DNA of 33,639 nucleotides from Candidatus Hydrogenedentota bacterium (GCA_903837785.1 CAILVY010000277.1:1-33639); one strand, 5' to 3'; shown: positions 15,512-24,599, counted from the first letter of the stretch. Made by a program: numbers and translations. The notes: generated by a model not told the origin, from the letters alone.

Positions 15512-17428
15512 ATGGCGCAAGAGGGCGTGCTGCAGGAACGGCCGTTTGAACAGGGACGCGGCGAGGTCGATGTAAAACGCCGCGGCTGGTTCCGCCGCTT
15601 GCTCGCCTTCGTCGGACCCGCCTATCTCGTCAGCGTCGGCTACATGGACCCCGGCAACTGGGCGACGGACATCGAGGGCGGCGCGCGCTTCGGCTACACG
15701 CTGATCTGGGTCATCCTGATGTCCAATCTCATGGCCATCCTCCTGCAGACGCTTTCGGCGCGCCTCGGCATCGTCACAGGCCTCGATCTCGCCCAGGCGT
15801 GCCGCCGCGAGTATCCCCGCCCGGTCCGATACTTCCTCTGGTTCCTGGCGGAGATTGCGATCGCGGCCACGGATCTCGCGGAAGCGCTCGGCACAATCCT
15901 CGGGCTCAACCTCCTCTTCGGCCTCCCGCTGCTCTGGGGATGCGCCATCACTGCCCTCGACACGTTCCTCCTGCTCGCATTGCAGCGCTTCGGCGTGCGG
16001 AAGATCGAAGCCTTCATCCTGATGATGGTTGCCACGATCGGCGCCTGTTTCCTCATCGAGGTCTTTCTCGCCAAACCCGAATGGGGCGGCATCGCCGCGG
16101 GCTTCATCCCCCACGTCGATCCCGCCGCGGTGTACATCATCACCGGCATCATCGGCGCCACAGTCATGCCGCACAACCTCTATCTCCACTCCTCGCTTGT
16201 TCAGTCCCGGGCGGTCTCCAACACGATTACCGGGAAGAAGGAGGCCTGCCGCTACAATTTCCTCGACTCGCTCGTTGCGCTGAACGGCGCCTTCTTCGTC
16301 AACTCGGCCATCCTTATCATGGCCGCGGCCAATTTCCACGCGCGAGGCATCGAGGTCACGGAGATTCAGCAGGCCCATTCTCTCCTCGAGAACCTGCTCG
16401 GCGGCACCATAGCGCCCGTCGCTTTCGCCCTCGCCCTCATTACCGCCGGGCAAAGCTCAACGATCACCGGCACGATCTCCGGCCAAGTGGTCATGGAAGG
16501 CTTCCTCAACCTGCGCATCCGCCCCTGGCTGCGCCGTTTCGTCACACGAAGCGTCGCCCTGGCCCCCGCGGTCGTGGTCATCTACATCGCGGGCGAACAG
16601 GGCACTTACAAGCTCCTGATCCTGTCCCAAGTCATCCTCAGCCTGCAGCTTCCCTTTGCCACGATCCCGCTCATCCTCTTCACTTCCGACAAGCGGAAAA
16701 TGGGATCCTTCGCCAACCGCACCTGGGTCAAGTGCCTGGCCTGGACTATCGCGGCCATCATCGTCGCCCTGAATCTCAAGCTTGTTTACGGCCAAATGTC
16801 CGAGTGGCTCAGCGGCGCCCCGGTCTGGCTCTGGTTCCTTCTGCTCCCCGCCGTCGCCACGGGACTCCTCGGGTTGGCGTACATCACGCTTCGCCCGCTG
16901 CTCTGGCCGGGCGCCACCTGGGAGAACGGGCTGCGCTCCGTGGCCACGGGCGTCGCCGAGCGCATCCGGCCCCTGCCCATCAAGGAGATTGCGGTCGCGC
17001 TCGAACATACGGAAGGCGATTCCGAAGTGATCTCCGCGGCCATGACGTTGGCCCGCTCGCACCACGCCCGGCTCTCGCTCGTGCACGTCGTCGATACGCC
17101 CGGCGCGCTCGTCTACGGCGAGGAAAGCGCCAGCCGCCACGGCGCCGAAGACAAGCTCTATCTCGAACACCTCGCCCGGGAAATCGAAGGCGGCGATCTT
17201 TCCGTCGAGATCCTCCTGCGCCGCGGCAAACCCGTGGACGAACTGATTCGCCTCGTCGAGGAATTCCGCTTTGATCTGCTCGTCCTCGGCTCGCACGGCC
17301 ACCGCGGACTGAGCGACCTCGTCTATGGCGCAACCGTCGACAGCGTCCGCCACGCCATCAAGTGCCCGGTGCTCGTCGTGCGCTCCGGCGGAACGGAATG
17401 GGCGCAACGGGAGGTCGTCGTCCACTGA
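15512..17428 (+). CDS. Nramp-family divalent metal transporter fused to a universal stress protein domain
   Basis: The 638-residue product starts with an Nramp/MntH transporter of about 11 membrane segments, which imports Mn2+ or Fe2+ by proton symport. The two metal-site motifs are intact: MDPGNWATD in helix 1 (Asp46, Asn49) and MPHNLYLHSS in helix 6 (Met219, His221). From about residue 488 a UspA domain follows (KEIAVALEHTEGDSE) and ends with the nucleotide-binding-type loop GSHGHRGLSDLVYGATVDSV (G593 onward), the G-x2-G-x9-G-(S/T) pattern of ATP-binding Usp proteins. Typical MntH proteins are about 410-450 residues and stop before this. GGGAGG lies nine bases before the ATG at 15512. The frame is open far upstream but only as antisense to the ceramidase-like gene. 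No MntR or Fur box was found. The stop abuts the stop of the convergent GT-C gene. Confidence 0.9.
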   Translation: MAQEGVLQERPFEQGRGEVDVKRRGWFRRLLAFVGPAYLVSVGYMDPGNWATDIEGGARFGYTLIWVILMSNLMAILLQTLSARLGIVTGLDLAQACRREYPRPVRYFLWFLAEIAIAATDLAEALGTILGLNLLFGLPLLWGCAITALDTFLLLALQRFGVRKIEAFILMMVATIGACFLIEVFLAKPEWGGIAAGFIPHVDPAAVYIITGIIGATVMPHNLYLHSSLVQSRAVSNTITGKKEACRYNFLDSLVALNGAFFVNSAILIMAAANFHARGIEVTEIQQAHSLLENLLGGTIAPVAFALALITAGQSSTITGTISGQVVMEGFLNLRIRPWLRRFVTRSVALAPAVVVIYIAGEQGTYKLLILSQVILSLQLPFATIPLILFTSDKRKMGSFANRTWVKCLAWTIAAIIVALNLKLVYGQMSEWLSGAPVWLWFLLLPAVATGLLGLAYITLRPLLWPGATWENGLRSVATGVAERIRPLPIKEIAVALEHTEGDSEVISAAMTLARSHHARLSLVHVVDTPGALVYGEESASRHGAEDKLYLEHLAREIEGGDLSVEILLRRGKPVDELIRLVEEFRFDLLVLGSHGHRGLSDLVYGATVDSVRHAIKCPVLVVRSGGTEWAQREVVVH

Positions 17429-17431
17429 TCA
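17426..17431. other. Single TGATCA palindrome supplying both convergent stop codons
   Basis: TGA at 17426-17428 ends the transporter on the plus strand, and TGA read from 17431 to 17429 ends the GT-C protein on the minus strand. The genes meet with zero spacing, so there is no room for a terminator between them. Confidence 0.9.
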
Positions 17432-20005
17432 AGGCAACGGCGTCCTGCGAAGGCCAGTGGCCGCCGCGCCGGAAACTGTCGCGAATTGGAACGACGCAAA
17501 ACCGCAACGGCCCGGCGGCCACACGAGCAAGGGGCCGTCCGTGCCAGCGGCCATCATCGCGCCGCGCCGGCCGAGCGCTGCAAAGTTCCGCCATGCCGGC
17601 CATGTATTGGCCCCGAACGGCGCCAGAGCCTGTTTGACTGGCTCGGGAAGCACGCCGGGGGACTGCTGACAGCCAAGAATCGTCACTTCCCGATCCTCGG
17701 GAATCGCGTCCAAGTGCGCCGCGAGCCGCGCCCACGCGGATGCATCCGAGTCTGGGCTCCACGTCTCTATCGAGCGCACGGATCGGCCGTCTGCGGCAAA
17801 CACGACGACATTCAGCCCGGGCGCTGTGGCGCAGACGTTCTGCCCGTTGACAAACATGCCCCCCTGCCGCCACGGCCACAGATGGCTTCCCGCGAATTGC
17901 GAACAATCGCTGGCCGCCACGAAAACGCGATCCTGATCGCTTCCCGGCCACGCGAAGGACACCTCATTCAATCCGGCACGCACCCACCCCGAAGGCACGT
18001 CAAACTCGAAGCGGTGCCCTCCGGGCGGGACGTCCGTCTCGCCAACGGAATGTCCATTCACCGCCGCGGAGAGGCGCACGCCCGTGGATTCCGCACGCGA
18101 CACCGCCTCAAACGTGATGTGCAGGGCCTCCGGCCGAACACTCCGGAACAGCACAGTCGCCTTCGGGGACTGCGGCCAAATCACCTGGCGTCCCGCGATT
18201 GTCTCCGGGAAGCGCGCCCACTGTCCCCAGCCGTGCGCCAGATAGGCACTCCAGGCGCCCGTGCCAATCTCCAACGCGCGCGGCATAAGCCCGGGCGGTT
18301 CCGGCACCTCAAGACGATAGACTTCGACGGTGCCTTCGGCGCCCACACGTGTATTCGGCAGAAGATCGATTAAGGACTTCTTTGCCTGATCCCCCGCGAT
18401 GTTCAGCACCGCATAGCGAAGTCCGAGCAACTCGGCCACTTCGCGGGCAAGCCGCGCTGCATCTGGCCGCGCCACGAACTCTTCGATGGCCGGCCCCTGC
18501 AGGCTGTAGGGCGCGTTGTACTGCGCGATCAGCGGCGTGGCGGCCTCGTACGCGCGAAAATCCGGCGCGACCCGGCTGATCGCCCCGCCGACAATGGGCT
18601 TCCCGTGCCAAAGCTGATTCAAAGGCCCATAATTGAGATTCGCCCGGGCATCCAGCACGGCAACCTCTGCCGGATCCTGCTTCACCGCAGCGAACGGGGC
18701 CGTGACCGCCCGGTACGTCTCGATGGGCCGCCCCCCGTATTCCAGCAGAGCGATCGCCGTGCAGGCCAATCCAAGAACCCCCCGCCAGCGAGCGAGGCGC
18801 GCGGAACCCGTGACCCGCATGAACCCCCACCCCGCCATCAGCGCAAAGGGAAGCGTCGTGACCTCGTGGAAACGCTCCGGCAGCCGCATCTCGCTCAGCA
18901 CCGGCCACGCCCGCAACCAGTGCATCGGCAACGGCAGCCAGGGGGCTTCCCCCGCGAAATGCAGCGCCGGCCCCAGGGAAAACACGAAGAAAACCGCCAG
19001 CAGCACTTTCACGAAACGCAACTCGCGGCCGGGCGCTCGGAACAGACAGCCCAGCCCGGCCAGGCACACGGGCAGCAGCCCCAGGAAGACTGTGCCCTCC
19101 TGACATTCCGGCGACGGGCGCAGACCCGCCACAACGTGACTCCACAGAAACGAGCTGCCGGGCGGCGTGACGAATGAGGATAGGCCTGCCCCCGGGTGCG
19201 CCGCCTCCACGTAATAGTCGCCGCTTGCCCGCTGCTGGAAGAATGCCGCCAGGTACGGCATTGTACACAGCGCCGTCAGGAACGCGCCCAGGGCAAGCCC
19301 GCGGACGATCGCCACACTCTCCCCGAGGCTGCGCCAGGGCCGGGCCATGCAAAGCACAAACACGGCGGAGATCAACCCAAGATAGACCGGGCTTTCCAGG
19401 CTGGCATAAAACGCCAGCGACATGATCAGGCCAATCATGATGCCCGGACGCCAGCGCTTCCCGGAACGCAGGACGTACAGCAGCGCAATGACGTAGCAGG
19501 CGACCAGGTCGCCCTTCAGCATATTCGCGTGCGTGAGAAAGCGCTGGAGGCGATACGGCGAGAACGAAAACAGCAGCGCCGCAAGCAGGGCGGAGGGCCG
19601 ATCAAGCCCGATCATGCGCGCAAGCACATACGTCGCGGCGGCGCTCGTGACAAACGTGGACATCAGGACCAGGTTGAACGCGGGCAGCACCCCGAACGCC
19701 CAGGCGAGCGGCGCGCCGATCACGGCGTAATACAGCGCATTCACGTGATACGCAAGTTGCGCCCCGAACGGGAACAGGATCGCGTCGCACGCCAGCGGAT
19801 GCGGAAACCAATGGCCGATTTGCGTGCCGTACCACCAGAAATCCCAGAGGTAGATCGGCGTGTCCGTGAAGCGCGGATGCCCGGGGAAATGGCTGCCAAG
19901 CTGTTTCGCGAGCGGCCACGTCATCACCGCAACGGCGCACAGCGCCACCGCGGCCGCAACGGCCACATCCCGTCTCAGCGAGCCTTCTCTCTCCGGGTTC
20001 CGCAT
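17429..20005 (-). CDS. GT-C type membrane glycosyltransferase-like protein with C-terminal ILEI/FAM3-like domain
   Basis: The 858-residue protein has a membrane half (to about residue 430) with roughly ten hydrophobic segments. A first outer loop bears Asp48 and Asp55 (FTDTPIYLWDFWWYG), the acidic-loop arrangement of GT-C enzymes using polyprenyl-phosphate sugars. HANMLKGDLVACYVIAL and SLESPVYLGL fit the YfhO/GT39-like type. After a soluble linker, about 600-700 is a jelly-roll-like sandwich (LHITFEAVSRAESTGVRLSAAVNG). About 713-835 looks like an ILEI/FAM3 (PANDER-like) domain: PGLNVVVFAADGRSVRSIETW (G730 onward), AHLDAIPEDREVTILGCQQSPG, ALAPFGANTWPAWRNFAALGRRGA. In animals this domain is found in FAM3 proteins and in the carbohydrate-binding stem of POMGNT1. 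AGGAGG precedes the ATG at 20005 by seven bases. Donor and acceptor are unknown; a non-enzymatic YfhO-like role remains possible. Confidence 0.78.
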   Translation of the reverse strand: MRNPEREGSLRRDVAVAAAVALCAVAVMTWPLAKQLGSHFPGHPRFTDTPIYLWDFWWYGTQIGHWFPHPLACDAILFPFGAQLAYHVNALYYAVIGAPLAWAFGVLPAFNLVLMSTFVTSAAATYVLARMIGLDRPSALLAALLFSFSPYRLQRFLTHANMLKGDLVACYVIALLYVLRSGKRWRPGIMIGLIMSLAFYASLESPVYLGLISAVFVLCMARPWRSLGESVAIVRGLALGAFLTALCTMPYLAAFFQQRASGDYYVEAAHPGAGLSSFVTPPGSSFLWSHVVAGLRPSPECQEGTVFLGLLPVCLAGLGCLFRAPGRELRFVKVLLAVFFVFSLGPALHFAGEAPWLPLPMHWLRAWPVLSEMRLPERFHEVTTLPFALMAGWGFMRVTGSARLARWRGVLGLACTAIALLEYGGRPIETYRAVTAPFAAVKQDPAEVAVLDARANLNYGPLNQLWHGKPIVGGAISRVAPDFRAYEAATPLIAQYNAPYSLQGPAIEEFVARPDAARLAREVAELLGLRYAVLNIAGDQAKKSLIDLLPNTRVGAEGTVEVYRLEVPEPPGLMPRALEIGTGAWSAYLAHGWGQWARFPETIAGRQVIWPQSPKATVLFRSVRPEALHITFEAVSRAESTGVRLSAAVNGHSVGETDVPPGGHRFEFDVPSGWVRAGLNEVSFAWPGSDQDRVFVAASDCSQFAGSHLWPWRQGGMFVNGQNVCATAPGLNVVVFAADGRSVRSIETWSPDSDASAWARLAAHLDAIPEDREVTILGCQQSPGVLPEPVKQALAPFGANTWPAWRNFAALGRRGAMMAAGTDGPLLVWPPGRCGFASFQFATVSGAAATGLRRTPLP

Positions 20006-20118
20006 TCAGGGGCCTCCTGCCTGGCTTCACCCGGACGATAGCCGAAGCCGTCCACTCCCTGCAACGCACGCAAAAAGAAGTTTTCCCCGGATTGGAGGAC
20101 GTGTACAATGTTCTTGTC

Positions 20119-20135
20119 CCCGTATACTATACGGG
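20119..20135. promoter_or_regulatory. Perfect palindrome over the alanine dehydrogenase -10 box
   Basis: CCCGTATA-C-TATACGGG is an 8+1+8 perfect inverted repeat. It contains TATACT (20123-20128), a 5/6 match to a -10 box, 32 nt before the ATG at 20161. No good -35 box is spaced correctly (TGTACA at 20102 is 15 nt away). This fits a promoter whose -10 is covered by a regulator, or one needing an activator. Confidence 0.6.
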
Positions 20136-20160
20136 CAAAGAGCATGGAAGGGAGAGTGTC

Positions 20161-21261
20161 ATGATCGTTGGAGTACCGAAAGAAATCAAAGCAGGTGAAG
20201 CGCGCGTAGCCATGGTTCCCTCGGGCGTTGCCGCCTTCGTGGGCCATGGGCACACGGTGCTGGTCGAGAAGAACGCCGGGGTCGGCAGCGGCATCCCGGA
20301 CGACGCGTATGTGGCCGCCGGTGCGGCGATCGTGCGCAAACCCAAGGAGATTTGGGAACGCGCCGCGATGATCGTGAAAGTCAAAGAACCCATCGACCCC
20401 GAATTCAATTACATGCGCCCCGGGCAAATCCTGTACACGTATCTGCATCTCGCCTCGAGCGAAGCCCTCACCCGAAAGCTGCTCGCCAAGCGCGTCTCCG
20501 GCGTGGCCTACGAAACCATCCAATTGCCCGACGGATCCCTGCCCCTCCTTACGCCCATGAGCGAAGTGGCGGGCCGCTTGTCCGTCCAGAAGGGCGCGCA
20601 GTGTCTCGAAGCGCCGTCTGGCGGTTCAGGCATCTTGCTCGGCGGCGTCTCCGGCGTCAAGCCCGCCAAGGTGGTCATCCTCGGCGCGGGCGTCTCGGGA
20701 AGCAACGCCTGCTTCATCGCCGTCGGCATGGGCGCCCACGTCACTGTGCTCGACATCAACCCTCTCCGCCTCCGTTATCTCCACGACGTCATGGGCGGCC
20801 GCGTGACCACTGTCATGTCCAACCGCGCCACCATCGCGGAGGAAGTCACCCAGGCCGATCTCGTCATCGGCTCCGTGCTCGTTCCGGGCGCGAAAGCCCC
20901 GCACCTCATTTCCAAAGCGCTCGTCAAGGGGATGAAGCCGAACGCCGCCATCGTGGACATTGCCATTGATCAGGGAGGCTGCATCGAGACGTCGCGCCCC
21001 ACCACGCACGCGGAACCCACGTACCGCGTTCACGACGTCGTGCATTATTGCGTGGCGAACATGCCCGGGGCTGTCCCCCGCACCTCCACGTACGCCCTCA
21101 CGAACGTCACGTTGGGTTACGGGCTCTGCCTCGCGGACAAGGGGCTGGAAAAGGCCATCGCCGAAGACCCGGCCCTCAAGAAAGGGCTCAACGTCCACAA
21201 CGGCAAGATCACGTATCGCGCCGTCGCCGAAGCCGTCGGCATGCCCTGCGACGAAATCTGA
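20161..21261 (+). CDS. ald: Alanine dehydrogenase
   Basis: The 366-residue product is NAD-dependent L-alanine dehydrogenase, converting L-alanine to pyruvate, ammonia and NADH (or the reverse). The residues known from the Mycobacterium tuberculosis enzyme fall at the same numbers: Arg15, Lys75, His96 and Asp270 in the active site and Asp198 for the NAD ribose. The Rossmann loop is [11 protein letters not shown] (173-183). [15 protein letters not shown] near residue 300 is diagnostic. Length is normal (about 370). The ATG at 20161 has AAGGGAG upstream and gives the standard [10 protein letters not shown] start; a 23-codon longer frame runs through the promoter palindrome and was rejected. It is a single gene, divergent from the GT-C gene, and is probably controlled through the palindrome on its -10 box. 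The likely role is alanine catabolism or ammonia handling in the cytoplasm. Confidence 0.95.
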   Translation: MIVGVPKEIKAGEARVAMVPSGVAAFVGHGHTVLVEKNAGVGSGIPDDAYVAAGAAIVRKPKEIWERAAMIVKVKEPIDPEFNYMRPGQILYTYLHLASSEALTRKLLAKRVSGVAYETIQLPDGSLPLLTPMSEVAGRLSVQKGAQCLEAPSGGSGILLGGVSGVKPAKVVILGAGVSGSNACFIAVGMGAHVTVLDINPLRLRYLHDVMGGRVTTVMSNRATIAEEVTQADLVIGSVLVPGAKAPHLISKALVKGMKPNAAIVDIAIDQGGCIETSRPTTHAEPTYRVHDVVHYCVANMPGAVPRTSTYALTNVTLGYGLCLADKGLEKAIAEDPALKKGLNVHNGKITYRAVAEAVGMPCDEI

Positions 21262-21342
21262 CGCCGTCTGAGCTTCGTGCGGCGGGAAAGGACTTCAGGC
21301 GCAGGCCGCGATCGTGCCCGATCCGGCCTGTGCCGTGTCGGC

Positions 21343-22485
21343 TTACGCCCCTACATCAACCGTCTTCCCCGATTCCGCGGAGCGGTAGGCCGCTTCCAGC
21401 ACACGCTGCAGGCGCAGGCCGTCACGCAAGGAGGGACTCGGCTCGCGGTCCAACGCGACGGCTTCCAGGAAGCTGTACATGCAATGCAGATGCGCCCGGA
21501 TCCAGCCGATACTCACTTTCGGCGCGGGGAAGCCGCTTGCCGGCGCGCCGTATTGCTGCACGCACTCGATCCGCTTGAATCCCCGCATCCCGCCAATCGG
21601 CGCGGACGCCTCCCGGACATCGTAGACTTCGAGCCAGTTCGGATTCATCAGATTGAAACGAATCGCGCCCGATGCCCCGTGAATCTCGAAACGAATCTCA
21701 TCGCAGATCCCCGTCGCAAACTTCGTCGCCTCGATCGTCCCCACGGCGCCGGACACATGCCGCGCCTGCATCAGCGCCAGGTCGTCCGTGTCCACGGGCA
21801 CCCGTTCCCCCGTGCCGGCATCGGCACGCTCGGCGATGAACGTCTCGGTCGTGGCATGAATCGAGGCAATGTCCCCCAAGAGGAACTGCATCAGGTCGAT
21901 GATGTGTGACCCGAGGTCAACGAGCGAGCCGCCCCCGCCCAGTTCCTTGCTCGACTTCCAGTTCCGCGGCTTGTTCGGGTCGATGTTGCTCGCATGCAGA
22001 TACGCGGCGCGATACTGAAACACCCGGCCAAGAAATCCCTCCTCAACCAACTGCTTCGCGCGCATAATCGCGGGCATGAACCGGTTGTGCAGCACCATCT
22101 GGGTCTTCCCGCGATAATTGCAGGCCTGCATAACCGCCTCAACCTCGCGGGCGTCTTCCAGGGAGGCCACGGCCGGCTTGTCACAATAGATGTGCTTCCC
22201 CGCCTGGATCGCGGCAATCAGGTGTTCCCGATGGAAACGATTGGGCGTGGCCACGCAAATCACGTCGATCTCCGGGTCATCGATCAACTCCCGATAGTCG
22301 GCAACCACCTTCCGGTAGTACCCCATCTGCTCGGCGGCGGCCCGGCCCTCCGCGCTCCTGCGGCAGACGGAGATGTGCTTCACCCGGAACGGCACGGGAT
22401 GATAGTAGAGCGGAATGTTGATTAATCCGTACGTGTGCGCCCGGCCCATGAACCCGAATCCGATAATCCCCACGCCCAGTTCCAT
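21343..22485 (-). CDS. Gfo/Idh/MocA-family oxidoreductase
   Basis: This 380-residue protein has the family's N-terminal Rossmann fold, GVGIIGFGFMGRAHTYG (G9-x-G11-x2-G14), and the catalytic-lysine segment CDKPAVASLEDAREVE, where Asp-Lys-Pro replaces the usual Glu-Lys-Pro. VCVATPNRFHREHLIAAIQAGKH between them is also standard. The C-terminal domain keeps GGGGSLVDLGSHIIDLMQFLLGD, with the Asp and His that normally polarise the sugar hydroxyl. Family members oxidise or reduce sugars and inositols with NAD(P). The exact substrate is not predictable and no operon partner is present. There is no signal peptide. The ATG at 22485 has AAAGGA eight bases upstream; the frame is open another 70 codons but only through the divergent promoter region. 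The downstream neighbour ald converges with an 81-nt gap. Confidence 0.9.
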   Translation of the reverse strand: MELGVGIIGFGFMGRAHTYGLINIPLYYHPVPFRVKHISVCRRSAEGRAAAEQMGYYRKVVADYRELIDDPEIDVICVATPNRFHREHLIAAIQAGKHIYCDKPAVASLEDAREVEAVMQACNYRGKTQMVLHNRFMPAIMRAKQLVEEGFLGRVFQYRAAYLHASNIDPNKPRNWKSSKELGGGGSLVDLGSHIIDLMQFLLGDIASIHATTETFIAERADAGTGERVPVDTDDLALMQARHVSGAVGTIEATKFATGICDEIRFEIHGASGAIRFNLMNPNWLEVYDVREASAPIGGMRGFKRIECVQQYGAPASGFPAPKVSIGWIRAHLHCMYSFLEAVALDREPSPSLRDGLRLQRVLEAAYRSAESGKTVDVGA

Positions 22486-22633
22486 ACCCTGTCCTTTCCT
22501 TCCGTTGTTGCCGCGCAACGCTTCGCGCGCCGTACTTCCCCGCCTGCCCGATGATAGCAGATCCTCCCCTGCCCCCATCGTACGGAGCGCCCGACTGCGC
22601 CCGGGAATAGATGGCTGCTGATAATGGTTAGCG

Positions 22634-22661
22634 TTGCGAGACTGAAGGCGGTTCTTATGAG
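22634..22661 (+). promoter_or_regulatory. Possible promoter of the haem lipoprotein gene
   Basis: TTGCGA (22634-22639) and TATGAG (22656-22661) are 16 nt apart, each a 4/6 match. They lie about 45 nt before the ATG at 22707 in the 221-nt divergent gap. Weak evidence. Confidence 0.25.
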
Positions 22662-22706
22662 TCCGTGGGAGGCTCTGGAACCTAACAAGGAACAAGGAGA
22701 GGCCCT

Positions 22707-24599
22707 ATGAAATACATGTATTATGCCTGCGCGGCACTTGTGCTCTCCGTATTGTTGACCGGTTGTCCCGGAACCCCTGCCACCGGAGGCATTTACGGCG
22801 TCATCCTGCCGGCCGAAGCCGCCGCTGCGGGGGGGCAATGGCAAGCGGACGGCGGAGCCTTCCACGACACCCAGAATTCCGAATTTGGCCTTGCCGTCGG
22901 CAGTCACACCGTAACGTTCAAACCCATACCGGGCTGGGGTACCCCGCCCAGCCAGGTTGTTAATGTACGCAGCCTCTTCGTGACCCAGGTTACGGGCACC
23001 TATACGCAGCCCGGCAGTTCCGGCTCGCTCACGGTCACGCTCACGCCGGCCGGAGCCGTATCGGCGGGCGCGCAATGGCAGGTGGACGGAGGCGCCTTCC
23101 AGAACAGCGGCGCCACGGTCAGCGGCCTGGCGACCGGGGCGCATAGCGTTGCCTTCAAGAGCATCGCCGGCTGGGCCGCCCCTGTGCCCCAGTCCGTAAG
23201 CATTGTCGCGAACCAAACCACTTCCATCACGGGCGCCTACACGGAACAGTCCACAACGGGCTCACTGCGGGTCAACATCACCCCCGCTTCCGCCATCTCC
23301 GCGGGCGCTACCTGGCGCGTTGATGCGGGCGCGTACCACGGCAGCGGCTTCACGCTTGCCGGCCTCCCTCCCGGCACCCATACCGTCTCCTATAGCGTCG
23401 CTCCTGGCTTCACCAAGCCTCTGAGCGGGAAGGTGGTCATTACTGCGGGGCAGCTCTCGACCGTCACGGGCGCCTTTGCCAAATACCTCACCTCCGATTC
23501 CCTGGTCGTGCTCGGATACAACGAATTGGGCATGCATTGCATGAACCAGGACTTCTCCGAGTTCATGATCCTGCCGCCGTACAACGTGCTGCGCGCGACG
23601 ATCATCCAGCGGGGCGAAGAACCGAAAATCCTCAAGAGCGGCGTTTCCGCCCGCTACAGTTTCCGGGCGAACACCACGTCGGCCAACAAGACCAATTTCT
23701 GGGACTATGACAAGCTCCTCTTTGGCGTGGATCTCGCGCCGAATATCGGGCTCACCGGGCACGGCATGTCCGGTCCCTTCAGCTTCGTCCCCTCTGAGAA
23801 CCGGAACGATTGGGTCGTGACGGGCATCCCCATCACGCCCCTCGACGATGACGGCTCGGAGAATCCCTATCCCCTCGCCTTGATCACCGTTGCGCAGGGC
23901 GGAAAGGATGTGGTACAGACCCAGGCAGTCGTCCCCGTTTCCTGGGAGATCAGCTGCAGTCTCTGCCACAACACCCCGGGAATCACGCCCGCCACCGATA
24001 TCCTCCGCCGTCATGACCGCTTGCACGGCACCGCGCTGGAGTCTCAGAAACCGGTGGCCTGCGGCAGTTGCCATGCGCAACCCGAACTGGGTTTCCCCGG
24101 CCAGGCCGGGCTGCATAACCTGAGCCGGGCCATGCACGGCTCCCACGCCTCGCGCATGTCCATGATTCAACTCGATGTGGCCTGCTATGCGTGCCACCCG
24201 GGCATGCGTACCCAATGCCAGCGGGACATCCATTTCAGCAAGGGGATCGTGTGCAACGACTGCCACGGCGGCATGCTTGACGTGGCCGACCCCAGCCGTT
24301 CCCCTTGGGCCACCGAGCCGCGCTGCGGCGACTGCCACACGCGGTCGGGCTTCGAATTTGAACAGCCCAACACCCTCTTCCGGGACTCCAAAGGCCACCA
24401 CGGCGTCCATTGCGCGGCCTGTCACAACAGCCCCCACGCCATTACGCCGACAATCAAGATGGAGGACAACGCCCAGGCCATCGCGCTTCAGGGCCATGCC
24501 GGGGTGATCAACACCTGCACCGTCTGCCACACGGAGACGCCCGACGACGCGTTCAATCACACGCTCTCTGACAACGACAAGTCCGCGTCTGATTCCTGA
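22707..24599 (+). CDS. Lipoprotein with three PEGA-like repeats and seven c-type haem sites
   Basis: The 630-residue protein starts with a lipoprotein signal (MKYMYYACAALVLSVLLTGC), lipidated at Cys20. Three PEGA-like beta repeats begin at residues 27, 106 and 185, an exact 79-residue period, each with the frame LTPA-x-A-x-SAGAQWQVDGGAF...PGW. Residues of about 265-415 form a domain with NELGMHCMNQDFSEFMILPPYN, a motif I associate with multihaem and related exported proteins. From 417 to 608 there are seven CxxCH sites: CSLCH, CGSCH, CYACH, CNDCH, CGDCH, CAACH and CTVCH. Extra histidines (HGSHAS, HFSKG, GHHGVH) can serve as distal ligands. The protein should sit on the membrane or cell surface and carry electrons. 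No partner reductase or cytochrome biogenesis gene is nearby. AAGGAGAGG precedes the ATG, and a strong terminator follows the stop. Confidence 0.88.
   Translation: MKYMYYACAALVLSVLLTGCPGTPATGGIYGVILPAEAAAAGGQWQADGGAFHDTQNSEFGLAVGSHTVTFKPIPGWGTPPSQVVNVRSLFVTQVTGTYTQPGSSGSLTVTLTPAGAVSAGAQWQVDGGAFQNSGATVSGLATGAHSVAFKSIAGWAAPVPQSVSIVANQTTSITGAYTEQSTTGSLRVNITPASAISAGATWRVDAGAYHGSGFTLAGLPPGTHTVSYSVAPGFTKPLSGKVVITAGQLSTVTGAFAKYLTSDSLVVLGYNELGMHCMNQDFSEFMILPPYNVLRATIIQRGEEPKILKSGVSARYSFRANTTSANKTNFWDYDKLLFGVDLAPNIGLTGHGMSGPFSFVPSENRNDWVVTGIPITPLDDDGSENPYPLALITVAQGGKDVVQTQAVVPVSWEISCSLCHNTPGITPATDILRRHDRLHGTALESQKPVACGSCHAQPELGFPGQAGLHNLSRAMHGSHASRMSMIQLDVACYACHPGMRTQCQRDIHFSKGIVCNDCHGGMLDVADPSRSPWATEPRCGDCHTRSGFEFEQPNTLFRDSKGHHGVHCAACHNSPHAITPTIKMEDNAQAIALQGHAGVINTCTVCHTETPDDAFNHTLSDNDKSASDS

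Noticed and set aside
15473..16453. 326-codon open frame on the minus strand inside the transporter
   Set aside because: Its translation is Glu/Asp/Arg-rich, the usual mirror of hydrophobic membrane codons, so it is a shadow.
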